DNA of 64,000 nucleotides from the NCBI GenBank assembly GCA_903813345.2, contig CAIIXF020000008.1, positions 36,418,867 through 36,482,866 on the forward strand. Reading direction: 5' to 3'. Below, one piece after another: positions 26,801-41,800 of this stretch. The notes below the pieces were generated by a model. That model saw only the letters and a list, made by a program, of their open reading frames with translations, did not search any database and was not told the DNA's origin. Position 1 is the stretch's first letter. Each line of letters begins with the position of its first letter. The DNA is from Owenia fusiformis (taxonomy: Eukaryota > Annelida > Polychaeta > Sabellida > Oweniidae). Both the position numbers and the translations under genes were made by a program.

Positions 26801-29800
26801 GGTTACTTTCTGGTAAAAAGACACACATTTACATATTTTTCACATTCATTATAAATATAGTTGCATATACACTTTAAATCAAATTGTTTTTCTTTTTGAA
26901 TTGTGTTTTACATTGTAAGAAAAGAATATTCAAATAACAACATAAACACAGTATTTAAAACTGACCTTGAGCTCACTGTTTTACAATCTTTGGCATGAAT
27001 ATTCAAATTACATCATAAACCTTTCAACTGACCTTGAACTTGCTGCTGAAGTTTGCTGTTCAAGTTTCTCCCAAATTTTCTTTGCTTTTTTCTTCGATGC
27101 ACTGTTCCGTATTTTCCTGAGTGAGGTCAGCATCATCTGGAATTAAACAAAAAGAAATATATTCCAAGGCATTAACATGCGAAACCTGCCATTTGTCACA
27201 GACACTGCCTGCCAAATGCCAAACACCAACCATCAAATGATGAAAACCAACCGACGAATGCCAAATACCGTCAACAGTCTGAGACCTATAATAACAATAT
27301 ATTAATCATCAAAAAAGTTATTTGTCATTTATGAAGTCCATCTGGTTATAGCAAAAACAATAAATTACTCTAAAAAACAAATAGAAAATTACTATACAGA
27401 GAAACATATCAGAGAAAATCATGCTTTACTATTCTTAACCATTCAAAACTAATCTTAACCATTGCAAGTTTACTGTACTTAACTCAATAATGAGTAATTC
27501 AACAAGTCCGCTGCTTATATTGTCCTTTATGTAAGTGTTTACGATATAATTCCTTGGTCACGCTAACTCATGTCAATGCAACATTTATCAGGCAGTTTTT
27601 CTAAATTGCGTTAATAATTAAAAAACTGAGATTGATCATGACATAATACACTCGCTTCATTCATAAACACTGATTTGCACAATCTAAGTCAGGATTTCTT
27701 TTACCAATTAAACTTTTTTGTTGTACCAAATCTTTAACATGTACTATAACCCATTCGCAATTTATTATTGTATTCTCGGGACTTGATTTGTTTATACAGT
27801 AAAACCAGTAGTATGATGAAACCTCTTTGTAAGGAACACCTCCAATAATCAGTTTTCAAAAGACCAATTTTAATTTTGGCTATCAAGTTAATAAACCCTC
27901 TCTGTGCAGAACACCTGTCTACAAGGAACAATTTTGGTCACTGAGGGTATTCACTATCAAAGGTTTTACAAGATCAGACCAGATTTTATCTACCCTTTGC
28001 ATTCGTTTGACTTCACTTCTTAAAAGAGAGCTTCGTCTTCACTCTTTCAAACTAAAATAAACCTGTGAACTCTCCGCGCCAATCAGTGTTCGTCGGCCAA
28101 ATTTGACCGACGTTCTTTATATGGTCATTCCTTCTGACGTCATTGTTGAGCCCGGAATTGACCAATGACATGCGCATATTTAATTAGAACGCATTTGGCG
28201 TATGTTTTCAAGCTCGCTGATTGGTGTAAGGTCAGCGCGTAGGTCAAAAGTGATTTACCTAAACTGTCACCGGTACAAGGCGGTACCCGTCGTGGGGGCG
28301 GGGCTACTAAACTAAACTAGGCAGAGTGTAGTTTAACTAGACTCTGCACGCAGGGTAGATTTTATCAAATAGGCCTCTCTATCAATTTGGCCTTTTTAAC
28401 AAACAGGACTTTTTAACAAATGGGCCTTTTTATCCATTGGGTCTTTTTGATCAAAATAGGCCTTTTTTACAAATGGGCCTACCTCATCCTCTTCATCAGC
28501 TCTTTCCATGGTACTGCCGAGACTACCAGCATATGCACTGTCCCTCGCACTATCCTTGCCGCCATTCTCTACAGACCCCTTATCCGAGACAGCAATAGGT
28601 GGCACTTTACGACGTCTCGATGCAGACCCTCGTGCTAATGTTGGTTTCATTGGAATTGGCGACTCATTTATTCCACTTCCTAGTAAACAATTACAGATGT
28701 TTTATTTTTCAATATATCTTATTTTTATGGCTGTGCTTTATTATAAAAGTGTCCTTATTTCTGCTGTCAGCTTTAAGAGTCTTTTTAAATGCTGATTGAG
28801 GTTCCATAATTACTTCAATCAATATTTGGAATATCTCTATATTACCATACCTTTTTTATCTTCAGTAGACTCGGACCAGTCAGGTGGGTACATACCGGAG
28901 GGGGTCTCTGGGGCTGAAACACATAATACACAAAACATTAGAGATTTAAAATCAAACAAATGTCAACCAGGGGACCATTAAAAGAACGTAAAGGCTAGAG
29001 TACCGACAATTGTCGGTACTCTAGACTTTGATGTGGTGGCACGCTAGAGGACCGACAAATAAATTGTCGGTACGGGAGATATGCTGTGTTTACACGCTAG
29101 AGGACCGACAAATATTGATTTTCGAATTTTCTGGCGCATGCGCAATGCGCGGGGGGATATTTCAGATATCATACGGATATTTTGGGAACAAGTGCAAAAC
29201 CCGGGGAGGGCATTAGCCCCGGTTACCCGGGGATTACTAAACCCAGTCAAAAAATGGTAGCTCGGGAACAGGGAATGGTAGTAAACGTTGAAAAACCAAT
29301 AAAAAAACATGAAGAAGTAAGACGTTAGAGAGCTATTAATGCAGAGTAAACGGCTATATATATTCTAAACAGACAGGATATTTCTCCTGAGCCGATCAGG
29401 CGTAGAAAGGGGCGTTTGCTACCCATTAGATAGAAGAAAATAGCTAGAATGTTTTTTATTTAGAGCTTATCGTATGGTATGAGGTTCCATATCCATCCGC
29501 CAAAAGGTATGACCCTATATAGTCCATTTAAAAACCTGTGGTATCGTTCTATATAACCCATTAAGTTGGCTTCTAGGGTACCTAGTATGCCACTATTTGG
29601 TATCAAAATAAAGAGGAGTTAAACTTTCATTTCGTGAATTACGAAAATAGCGATGTAGGTCAAAATAGTTCCGAACGTGAGCATGTTTACTATGCGTTTG
29701 CCCGTCATATCAGAATTTAGGAAGTGGTAGCAAACGCGAGTTACAATAAACGGACGCTGATATCTCAAAAAGTAACCTGACTCCCTATAATTTGATGTAG

Positions 29801-32800
29801 GTCAATCGAACCCCCACATGGACAGGTGCATTTTGATATATAACACTATGGGGGGTAAGCGTTTCATAGTTGGTCACGAACGCCATATGTGCAAAGTATT
29901 GTTATGAATTTTCGAATTTGGTGTTGGATTACGGTACTCATACCTTATAGCACAATATTTGATGGAAGTTGCATTTGGCTCCCTTAGTTAATGGCCACGA
30001 TTCCATCTCGCATGAGAGAGATACCAAACGCAAAGTTAACAGTGATATATTCCAAATGAGATATTTCTCCTGTGCCATGGCGTAGTAAGGGTAGAGGTCG
30101 ACGGGGGCGAAAGCATCCCCTCCCCTAATTGTATATATCGACCCATTAGATAGAACAAGAAAAGAGCTTTAAAATGTTTTTTAATTGAAGCTTGTAGTAC
30201 AATTTTGATGGAAGTTGAATCAATTTTTGTCGAAATAAATCATTACAAGTTAATGCCTTTACGATTCCATACTGCAAAAGAAGCACTATATCCCCCCTCA
30301 AAAGAAAAAAGGAGGTGCTGCCGGGATTCGAACTCGGGACCGAGTGTGTTCGAGTCGTGCTCGCTATCCACTAGACTACCAGTGATGAGGTTATTTCTAA
30401 TATTAAAAGTAGTGGATTTATTTATGAAATTGTCGGCTCTCTAGCAAAAACACGTAGCAGCCACTTGCGTACCGACAATTTATCTGACACTACTAGGTGA
30501 CGATAGAGTGCCGACAATTGTCGGTACCCCAGCAAATACCCCTGGACAGTCTCCAGTACCGACAATTGTCGGTCCTGGAGCCACTCCGTTAAAAGAAACG
30601 ACGTAAAGTTAGGAATTCGTAAAATCTATTGTTCTCTAACTGTGACGTCATTATATCCATGGTTACAATTGATTAACATTCAAACTCGAAACTTTACAAA
30701 GTTTCTGTTAATGGCCTCCAGCTCTCTAATGCCATAAAACGAACTGTTGATAGCTTTAAACATAGAGATGATACTCCTTTCAAACGGGTTACTTTGATTG
30801 TGCAATTCACATGTACTCAGAGTGTTAGAGCTCTGATGCATTCTCAATCTCTTGAAAAGGGTTCCCATATGATGGGAAAGCATTGTGATGCATATGGGAA
30901 TGAACCCATATGATCTCTTACAGATCAAAATAATTGAAAAAATCGTACAAAATGAATGAACCCGCATAGTCATTGACAGATATTGAAAAAATCATCTAAG
31001 GTCAATGTTACTCTGAGGTCAAGCCAATTTACAAGGTAAAATTAAATAATCCCAGATACATGAATTGAAAAATCTATATCATGAATCCTGCTTTAATTAA
31101 GGATTTTTACATGTGTGCATATACTTGTAGACAGATTATTACATTTTTCAATATAAATGATCAATCCATCTGCTACATGCTAATATCTCATAATTATGGT
31201 TTTAACTCTTGCTGGTCCTGAGTGGGGATTTAAGTAAATCATCAATTCTAACGTAATAACTAAGATTCTGTATGATGCCTCTACATCCTATTCTCATTTG
31301 CTTAACATTTACCTCACCTCTTTAGAGTTTACCTCACCTCTTTAGAGTTTACCTCACCTCTTTAGAGTTTGCCTCACCTCTTTAGAATTTGCCTCACCTC
31401 TTTAATTGCCTCACTTCTTTAGAGTTTGCCTCACCTCTTTAGAGTTGACCTCACCTCTTTAGAGTTTATCTCACCTGTTTAGAGTTTGCCTCACTTCTTT
31501 AGAGTTTGCCTCACCTCTTTAATTGCCTCACTTCTTTAGGGTTTGCCTCACTTCTTTAGAGTTTGCCTCACCTCTTTAGAGTTTGCCTCACCTCTTTAGA
31601 GTCTGCCTCAGCTGTTTAGAGTTTGCCTCACCTTTTTAGAGTCTGCCTCACCACTTCAAGCATTCTAACAGACTTATGGCCCTGGCCAATGATTACTTGC
31701 AGATTACTGAATTTATGTATGCAAATGATAATATTGCAAATCATGACGTTATATCTCGTAAATAATCAAAAAGGATACTTCATTAATAATTGGGTTTAAT
31801 CAAGAGAGCTCATTTTAAATGCAATTTAAAGCTGACAATATTTATGCAAATCAGAAGAATTTTCATAAACAACATTTTCACTGACGTCAAAATATTTAAT
31901 CCAACACATGATAAAAACATGTTCAAGCCAGCAGACTGGAGCTAAACGCAATCAACTATCACAATTTGCCTTGCGGAGACATTCATGTAAAAAATATGTT
32001 TCACATATAAAAGAACTTGCATCTGTTGACAACATTTTTCCTAACTTTTATCGAAATAAAACTAAAGCTAAAACACCTACCTAATTCACAGATAGATTCA
32101 ACTAATTAAAATCATATAAACCGATTATTCGTGAACTCTCGACACTTGTGCAAGAGAATTGATAAACATCATTATTAGAATAATCCAAATGCAAAAAAAA
32201 TAATTATGATTCAACAGCCCATATGTTACAAATCTATAAAATCTGCTGCACAAAGGTTATTAACAGGTCTGTTCTATAGTAACCATGGTGACCTAACATG
32301 GTACTACAATAATAAGTAAATCACCCTTCTCAAGATCTATATATAATCAACACTCTTAAGAAGATGAGATTTTTGAAGTCGCTCCTATTATTCTCTTAAC
32401 ATAAAGTTGGAAATCATGACACGATTACAATCTGTAAGTAGCTTACATATTACTTTAATAACATTCAAACTCTCATGAAGTTCCATTTGAACTTTTTAGA
32501 TCTTGTCAACATCAAAACTGTAAAATCCTCTGTCATATTAAGAGGATGGTGTACCTAAGTGATACTGAATCAGGGTACAACACCTAGGTATGATCCATGA
32601 TATCATCTGCACAAACAAACAAATGGATGGAAAAATGAACAGACAGAAAGCTTCACTATATCCCTTCTCAAACTTCACTTGGTCTCCGTTAGTAAAAGAT
32701 AATTTATTAAAATGCAGATGATAAGCTGTGTATGTATTGTGAGCGCGAGAAAAGTTTGCAAACTGATAAACTGTATGAAAGGAAACACAGATGTTACATC

Positions 32801-35800
32801 AAGTTATGATTTCTGCATTATTATCATCAAAAGATCAAAAGTCTGCACCGCTCATTAGCATATCTGTATTTTAAAGTATGGTTATAACCATGATGTACCA
32901 GTGTAGACCATGAATATATATATATATATATACACAAAAGTATGTATACTATATATGGCATCAGAGTATGACCTGATAATCAACATAAATTAAACAAACA
33001 TTTATTTAAAAACATAATAAATCATATTTACTTGTATTATTTACCTCCCACAACATGTCTTTGTCAAAGTGTCCACCTTATTGTATAGTTATATGTGACA
33101 TACATGCTATAATGAGAATTTAATGATAGGTTGTCACAGTATCATTTCAATGTATTTTGTTATTGAGATGATATAAGTACTTCGTTTGTGTATGAGAGTC
33201 TAAACGATGTAACACTTTTTAAAATGCACATTTATAGCTATAATGAATAATTATATTTTTTTCCAAAAACAGCACTATATGAAAATATTTTTTCAAGAAA
33301 TTAAAAATAAATTTGATATGTAATGAGATAATCTTAAATGCTAAAGAAAGAATAGGATTAAAAAAATAAATTAATAAGAGATAAAAGCTTTATCACCTTA
33401 CAGCTGTGAGTTACAACATATGATTAAACATTACACTTAAACAAAAAAACTAATATTGAGTTACAAGTACTATACATTAGTAGCATTGATTTTTCTTTGT
33501 TTGTTAAAAAAAAACCCAGTAATACTAGCTCTATATGGTGGAAATAAAGTTAATTCTTATACAGAGCCTATTTTTGCTCAAGAAAAAATTGAAACATACC
33601 AGAGATGGCAAAAACAAATGCCCGTGGGCAATGCACTATCTTAGTAAGTGCCTTACCATGTTTCTACTATTTTGTACTATTTTGTACTTTTGTATATTGT
33701 TTTAGTTTTTGTAACATCTTTGAATAAAATACACATGAATATGCATCTAATCATTTTCTATGGATTTTAATGAAAAATATGTTGATTCTTGATTGTTATA
33801 TTAATCTAAATAAATCCCTTACAAAAAGTACCATGTACATGACTGATAATCTACTGCAAGGGCTCTATCAATATACTCACTTGTGTCTAGCAAGAAACTC
33901 TCTTGAAAAACCATGGTAACATAAAAAGAAAGATCTGTGGAGGGGATCGGTTACAAATTGCATATCATGAAATCTGCATTATTTCAAAAACATTGAAAAC
34001 TGTTATATTCAGAATCATTTTTTATATATCAATAGCTCACTCTCGCCGCCATTGATGTCTTAAAATCGAAGATGACGCACTGGAGTGAGAATCTTAATAT
34101 GCAAAGGAAATTCTATCATAAGGTGAAGAACAATATAGCACCTTTTCTGAACTTTCCAAACTAAAATATCATCTTATTCTTCACATACTTTAACACATAA
34201 TTGGAGAGGGTCCCTTATTCTCCATTGAATAACTTTGATATTTGGACCTGACCCCTTTGATCAGTGCATGTTACTAGGCAATTATCCTTGATAACGATCA
34301 TACTTATCAATATTATTCCAATATTTATTGATTCGCTATAGAACATTATTTCAGTAAGAGTGCATCATTAAAGGCAACTTATTATTCCAATTTATATAAG
34401 AACTGCGTATTGACTCCTGTCAAGATCAAGTGTCAAATATCAAATATCACAAAGGTATGAAACCATGTAATATATCATACAATAAAAGAATATGAAAATG
34501 GTACTTTTTCATTTGTATTTATGAGGACCAAGACATGATTATGTAAGAATTTTGGCTCTTCGAAACCCAATTTTTGTTATGTACTGAGACCAGAAAAGTT
34601 GCAATTTTTTTCCAAAAAGTCGCAGGAGGGGTATGCAAAAGTTGCGATCCAAAAATAACAAAAGTTGCAAAAATCTGTGCCATGTAAAAGCCCTGTGATT
34701 GGGGGAGGGGGTTCTCTTATTAACAGTCACCAAAAATCGCTTCATATTCATGTCCATAATTTAGAATATTGTAACGTGTAGACGGTAAGTTTTTTACTTA
34801 GCGATTTTTTAAATATCACCTGATAATGTAAATTGGTACGTGCAATGTCCTTAATAACCAAAGTGATCTTGTAAAACCAGAATAAAGCTACCAATTCTCG
34901 GCAAGACAAAAAGATCTTTCGATAAAAAATTACGATAGATATTGACTGGAAAATGAGCTGAAGTGTTAAAGTTGCTGTAACTATAGGCACAATATTTATT
35001 TAATTTCGTAACGTTTTGCATCTCAGTTTCCTGGTATTCATTCGATTTATAGACAATCCATCAATTGATTATAATTAAGGTATAATTAAAGTTTATTGGA
35101 TTGTTCCCGATGTCCCACTTCCTGGATAGCATGTTAGTAATTCTTCTATAAAGCTTAAATTACATTGTGATGATCTGATCAAAATCATTTTTTCTTGCAT
35201 GCATATACCTGTTGTACACCCAGTGACCCGTAATGGGACAATTTTTTAAAATTGAAGTTGTTTTGATTTTGGAGTAACCAAGATGTACAGATGATCTTCT
35301 CACCATGTATTGCAGGGTGTCAAATCGGCCTTTTTACCTGTTTTAGACTTTAGTAAATCAAAATTTCTTCTGACAGGGGGCTTACACATTTTAACACATG
35401 GCATGTCATTTTCAGATTGTCAGCAATGTGCACTGATCTAATGGTGGGGAGATTAGCTGATTGCCATGAAATATATCTGTAACGAAACTCACCTGAAATA
35501 GGATCAAGTTTTGGTTTGTTTGGTTTATGGTCAGGCCAAGATGAGGCCAAGTCTGCACGTTGGAAGGCCTTGTCTGAGTTACTGAATGTGGAAAATGGAG
35601 ATTTGGTGGCCTTAGTTGGTGAAGCATTGTTACTGTACAAACCACCTGAAAATATAGAGAAGCGTTAATTGGTGTCACCAATAATAGTGTGTCACAAATG
35701 GGAGGATGTCACAAATGACAGGGTATCACAAATGACATGACTTCACAAATGTCAGTGTCACAAATGACAGAGCATCACAAATGACAGTTTCACAAATGAC

Positions 35801-38800
35801 ACTACATCACAAATGACAGGACATAACAGACTGTCACAAATGACAGAGTATCACAAGTGATAGGATACCACGAATGACATTTCATTGCCATTAAAGACTT
35901 GATATCACAGTTTGAGGGAATATCTCTGTTGATAATATCTGGATTAGTAAACCATAAAAATTACACTCCCAAAGCCTCAGACAAGCCATTTCACCATTTC
36001 GTATTGTGTGAAACAAAGTCTGTAATTGATCCATCAGAAACAAATGACGGTCAACGGATGGTCATTGGCCTTAATTATTTCAGCAATAATGATTCCTAAT
36101 AGCTTCTCACTTTCAATGACTATGGAATTTCTATGCTCCATAGACAATGGCCAGTTTTACGTATTGTTCTACACTGAGCAATCTAGACCATCTGAACAGA
36201 AAGTATTGACATGATATACCAATAATGCGCAACTAGATGCCTAATCAATGTGATACTCTTAAGTCAGTAAATACAGCCAGGTATAAGTAAAACTTGGTAA
36301 GATAGTAAATAAAGCCCTATTGATTTTTAGATATACCTTATACAAGGTGTGTACTAAAGATATGGAAAATCTTTTTATTTTTACTGCTTCCAGGGATAGA
36401 ATAGGAATTAAGACTCCCTAAATGATTGCTTATTTTATCTTTGATTCCTGTACTTTCAACACACAATGACATTTAATCTTTCACTGTTACGAAATAGTTA
36501 TGTTTTTGTCGATTTTATTCATGTATTATGGGATGGGTCGCCTACCTCTCTGTGATGCAGGTGCACTCTGGGATGTAAAAGCATTTTCTGCTTCTTGTTT
36601 TTCCCGCACAGGAAGAGTACTGGACATAACACGCAGTCCCTCTGATGTTTGGAACTTCACCTTTTGCTTGTATATACCCATATAAGCTGAAAAATATATA
36701 TGACATTTTAGTTTAACCTGTTTATAATTAACAGTTCTGAGCCCATGGTCCAGATACAAGTATCCATGGTGGCAGCGGCAGATATTCTAAATGAGAGGTG
36801 TTCATCAAGAGGTGTTTCCACAGAGAGGTGTTCACATTAAGAGGTGCTGATGACCAGTGGATCCAGCCTGAGGAACATCCAGAAGTTGGTACTCACTTGG
36901 TGTTCACATTACATACATGTACTTAGAGTTTATACATGTACTTCGAGTTTATATATGTACTTAGAGTTTATACATGTACTTAGAGTTTATATATGTACTT
37001 AGAGTTTATCTCTGCAAGAGTTCTTGCCCAAGTTGCAATTTAGCATTTTGCAGTCCCCGTGTCTTTAATTGGTCAATGAGAGGTAAAGTAAGCATTGGAG
37101 ATTTGGTTAACTTGGAGGAATCAATTACTCCTCAGTAACTTTGGTTTACTTTTTAGCCAACTCTTTAAGGTAAAATAGAAATATAAAAATCATTTGAAAA
37201 ATGTCATTTCAAAAAAAAATTTTTACAAAATATTTTATTTTTAACAAAATATATTCTAAAACGATGTGTAAATATCAACATAAAATTTCATACACATATT
37301 TACCATTTTATTTAATAATGTTAATCATAAAATAGTCATCAAGTGGATCTTCCTTAATCTAACCAATCTACAATGTTCTGTCTACCATAATGGTCACACA
37401 AATGCTGGTGCGTGGGTGCATTGAGGCAGTGCATGATAGATGTCACTAACTGTAGTTAATCCATATCAACACTATGGCTACCACACTATGGATGTAATGT
37501 GGCATATAGATATCAAACACAAGCATTTAACTAGCTAGATCTTCATCTTTATATGTTGTATTATGTGTGAAATTTGATTACTCTGTGTCCATTTTGATGC
37601 TGTATAAAAAAATTCAAAGTTTTGTGTGTAAATTTTGATATTTTGTGCACAGTTTGATATTCAGTTGAAAAGTAATATATATTAAAGATCTAATAGCAAA
37701 GGTTTTGCAAAAATAAATCAATGTAGTATAAAACAAATGTATGTATTATGAAGAAATAAATATATAATGAAAAAAATAGATATGTGTTTGTAATATTGGT
37801 ATAAACTTAAGATTAAAAAGTGTCACTATCTCTTTCATTTTTCAACAAATATAGGCTCACGTGACATGTGACGCGGGGCAGTCAATTTTGATCTATCGTA
37901 GACCATATCAGTATCAAATTACTGATATTTCAACCTCGTCTTGCGAGGCCATTTTGATTTGAAACATCTTGAATTTGGTGTCAAAATGAAGCTGGTCACG
38001 CCCACTTTCAGAGTTATCAATGAATCATTTACTACGACTACTATATTCATTTAGGAGGCGTGTAAAGTTAACCAATCAGAAAGACAATTGTTCCATATAT
38101 GGCAGTTCATTAACATATTCAGTGTTTACTACTGCTTTTCACGTCATGACAACACGAGTAGTAACCAATCAAGATGCCGTATTTTATCACGTGAGTTCAG
38201 AGTGACACGCACGCGACATGTTGTCTGGGGTGATCGCGATGGAACAATTTCTTCTCGGAATTTGTCCAGAGAAATCAGCGATTCTAAATTAAGGTAGGAT
38301 CTGCCATTTTTTCCTGTACAAGTTATAACTTATCTCTATCGAATCCTAAAGTTTTGGAAGAAGATATGAAGCGTAGGTTTAAAAACGAAGCGATTAATTT
38401 GACGATCTGATTTTGCAATTTGCAATGGCCAATTTACTGCAAGTCCAGTGCATGTATTTGACAAGAGATAGCGCCAAGTCTGGTATCTAAATGCTTGTTA
38501 AGCCACTCAAAAACAAGATCCATATCTTCTAAATTTGATAACTTTGCAGAAAACCTGTTTTCATAATCTGTTTTCCGCGTCTAGATTCAAACTGAGTATG
38601 ATAATAGGATCGCTGCAATCTTCAGTCAATGGCAACGGGTCTTCATTCCAGAACTCACATTTTTAGTTGATTCTCCGTCATAGTTCTTGTTTAAAGTCCC
38701 CATATCTGCTCTCTTACTGCCATACTTGCACACATTTCCCCTCCTTAAATTGTCTTCATTCAAATTACACCCTCTCGCCGATTTATATAGTCATTTCCCA

Positions 38801-41800
38801 GAACCCGGGAATCAGAATCGCTGATGTTTGCCATATTGAACATATTATATGTACTGTAATATCTGTACATTGACTGCTACGCGTTATGGTCACGTGACTA
38901 GCGCGATACAGGAAAAATGGGGAATTTCGAAACAACAATTTTTGGGCACTTTTATTGCAAATTTCAGGTATTTATAAAGTGTTTGTGGTATAAAATATAA
39001 TCCACAGACATAAATGAACATCCAAACTACATATTTCATTAAGTTTTGGAGCCTTTTTTGCTCTTAAATCAACATCTTTAAAAATTTGATGTTTTGTTAA
39101 AAACTTGATAATTATGTGTTTTGATGTGATTACAATTTGATATTTAGTGCACATTTTGAAATTAAGTTGAAAAGTAATATATAATATTAAAAATTTGATA
39201 ATATTTGATATTTTTGATGATTTATGTGATTAAAATTTGATATTAAATTTACAGTTTGGTATTGATATTCAGTTGAAAAGTAATATATAATATTAATAAT
39301 TTGATAATTATGTGTTTTGATGTGATTACAATTTGATATTTTGTGCACAGTTTGATATTTGGTTGAGAAGTAATATTAAAAATTTGATAATTATGTGTTT
39401 TGATGTGATGAAAATTTGATATTAAATGTACAGTTTGGTATTGATATTCAGTTGAAAAGTAATATATAATATTAAAAAGGATGATTCTCGGTTTGGAGAA
39501 CAGTCTCCTGGGCTAATAATTTTTTTCATGAAAAATACAGAAATATTACCCAAATTAAACTATGAATATTCAAAAGAGGACATTTAAATCTACAAGATGT
39601 AAAAATAACAAATTGGTCTGAAGCAGGGATAACGCTCAATACTGATTCAATAAAATACAAGGCTCGATTTGGGGAAAGAAGTTCATCAGTGTACTGCGCT
39701 AATATTTTTTTTGCGAAAAATCTAGAAATATTACCCAAATTAAATTATGCCTATTCAAAAGAAGACATTCAAATATATATTATGTAAAAATATCAAATTT
39801 GTCCGAAGCAGGGATAATGCTCATTTAGATTGATGAACTTCATTTTCCAAACCGAGAATCGTCCTTTGATAATTATGTGCTTTGATGTGATTAAAATTTG
39901 ATATTTAGTATCCAGTTTGATACTGTGTTAAAAGTATATGTGGGACTTGTAAAGTTTGATATTTGTTTGTTTTTTTGATATCATGTTTAAGATATAAAGT
40001 GTGTTCAACATTTGGTGTTGTATAAAATTAAATGTGCGCTACTTTTGAAGCATGAAGTATAAAATATAAATTTTGACGTGTAAAGTAGTGAAATATGTTA
40101 TGTTAAAAGCGCCACCTTTTTCCTTGCCACTCTCTGATATGGCAGGCATACTGGCTCTCCGCATTAAATCTAAAAAAGAAACTTATTTCATTAAAATAAA
40201 CTTTTTTCATTTTTTGATAAGATGGAAGGGTCAAGGTCATTACAAATTATTGTTTTAGCCTTGATATTTTTCAATTTTAAACTAACGAATTTTTAATTTT
40301 TACAAAATTTCTCTTAATGAACCCCTGGATAGTTGATTTTTGTATAATTTCTTCCCAATTATAGCTTTTATTTTTTATATGATTTTATGTACATTTAAAT
40401 ATACTCAATTCAATACTAATGGCCACATGGTCAGTTAACTCCTCAGTCAACAAGCAGCATAAAATAAAATAAATCCAGTGGGTTCTGAAGTTGTTTTTTT
40501 TAGAATAAATCTCTATTGTGTTCCAAACATAAGATTTTGTACTTGAATAGTATAGAAATCTTAATAATCAAAACTATTTCATTAGATTAGAATCCGCGGC
40601 CTGCTCTTTCTAAATCTAGTTAATACCTATAATCAGACATAAGAGGAACAGCCAATCTTGAGTGAACTTAATGGCAGACAAAAAACTTATTATAAAATAT
40701 CATTTTTTTACAATTATAGTAACACATGCATTGTTCTGCTAAAGTACACGGAAGTAAAATCAATGTTTCAGGGCCTAATCTAATAACTGTATTATTGTAT
40801 AACATTCATAAAAACTGTTAATTAAAACTGGATCTAATGAATTAATCATTTGATATAACTGTGAGCCAATTCCAGTTTAGCTATATCGATTGGGTGTATA
40901 GAAGTAACTCAGATGTAAGGGGCAAGGTCAAATATACAAGGAAATAATGAAAGATTGTTCTTCAAATAATAAGTAACATACTTAGAGTCATAATACTTGT
41001 TCCATGCATTGAACTCCCTATTAGAAAAAAAACACGGAAGGTATCACAATAGATTTTATTCAGTCATATGTCAGATTGTGGCTTTTTTCTGAAGATTTAA
41101 AAAGGTTCATATGTTACCCAGTGCATTTTCTAAATGAGAAGTACTCATAGAGGTGATCAAATGATTTGGACTACAAGACAGGGAAGGTGCAAACAACCCA
41201 TCAACATTTTTTCAAATTTTTTTTACTGATTTTCAAGTGGGATTAATTGGAAAACAATATTTCCCATGTTATTTTCTCATAGGGAAATCTCATGCGATCA
41301 ATTGCTTTCAGCTTAATTTTGATCACCCATAATTGGTATCTTTTAAATCCCTGCTTGAAACATATTTTCCTTTTAAGAGGTTAACTGTGTCTACAAATGC
41401 AACACATCGATGCATAAAACATTGAAAAAACATGAGTGGAAGGGGATGAAAAAACAGGAAAAGATTTTTGAAAAAAAATCTTGGTTTGCACCTTCCTTGT
41501 CTCGAAGTCAGAATTATTTGATCATGCATCTCTATGAGTTCTTTTCAATTAGATGCATTGGCCTAACATATGCATCTTTTAAATCCCCAGAAAATAGCCA
41601 TAATTTAACATATGACTGTCTACAATCCGGTGCGATACCTTCCCTGGTCTTTTTAAGAAGATTTCATCAAAAATGAGAAACTTATTGACACAAAAGACAG
41701 TATTACGAGTCTTAATAAGTATATTTATAAAAATGTGTGAGATTTTTCTGAGGTAATGTGTTGGGTCTGAGAAACTTATTGTGTTATTTGATACCTGTGA

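Larger units (their letters stand above)
37560..39960. repeat. AT-rich repeat field with 'tttgatatt' units, split by inserts
   Basis: Units such as 'tgtgattaaaatttgatatt' and 'cagttgaaaagtaatatata' recur at 37560-37700, 39100-39478 and 39865-39960. Two other sequences divide the field: a GC-richer block (37840-39000) and a MITE (39479-39864). Confidence 0.75.
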
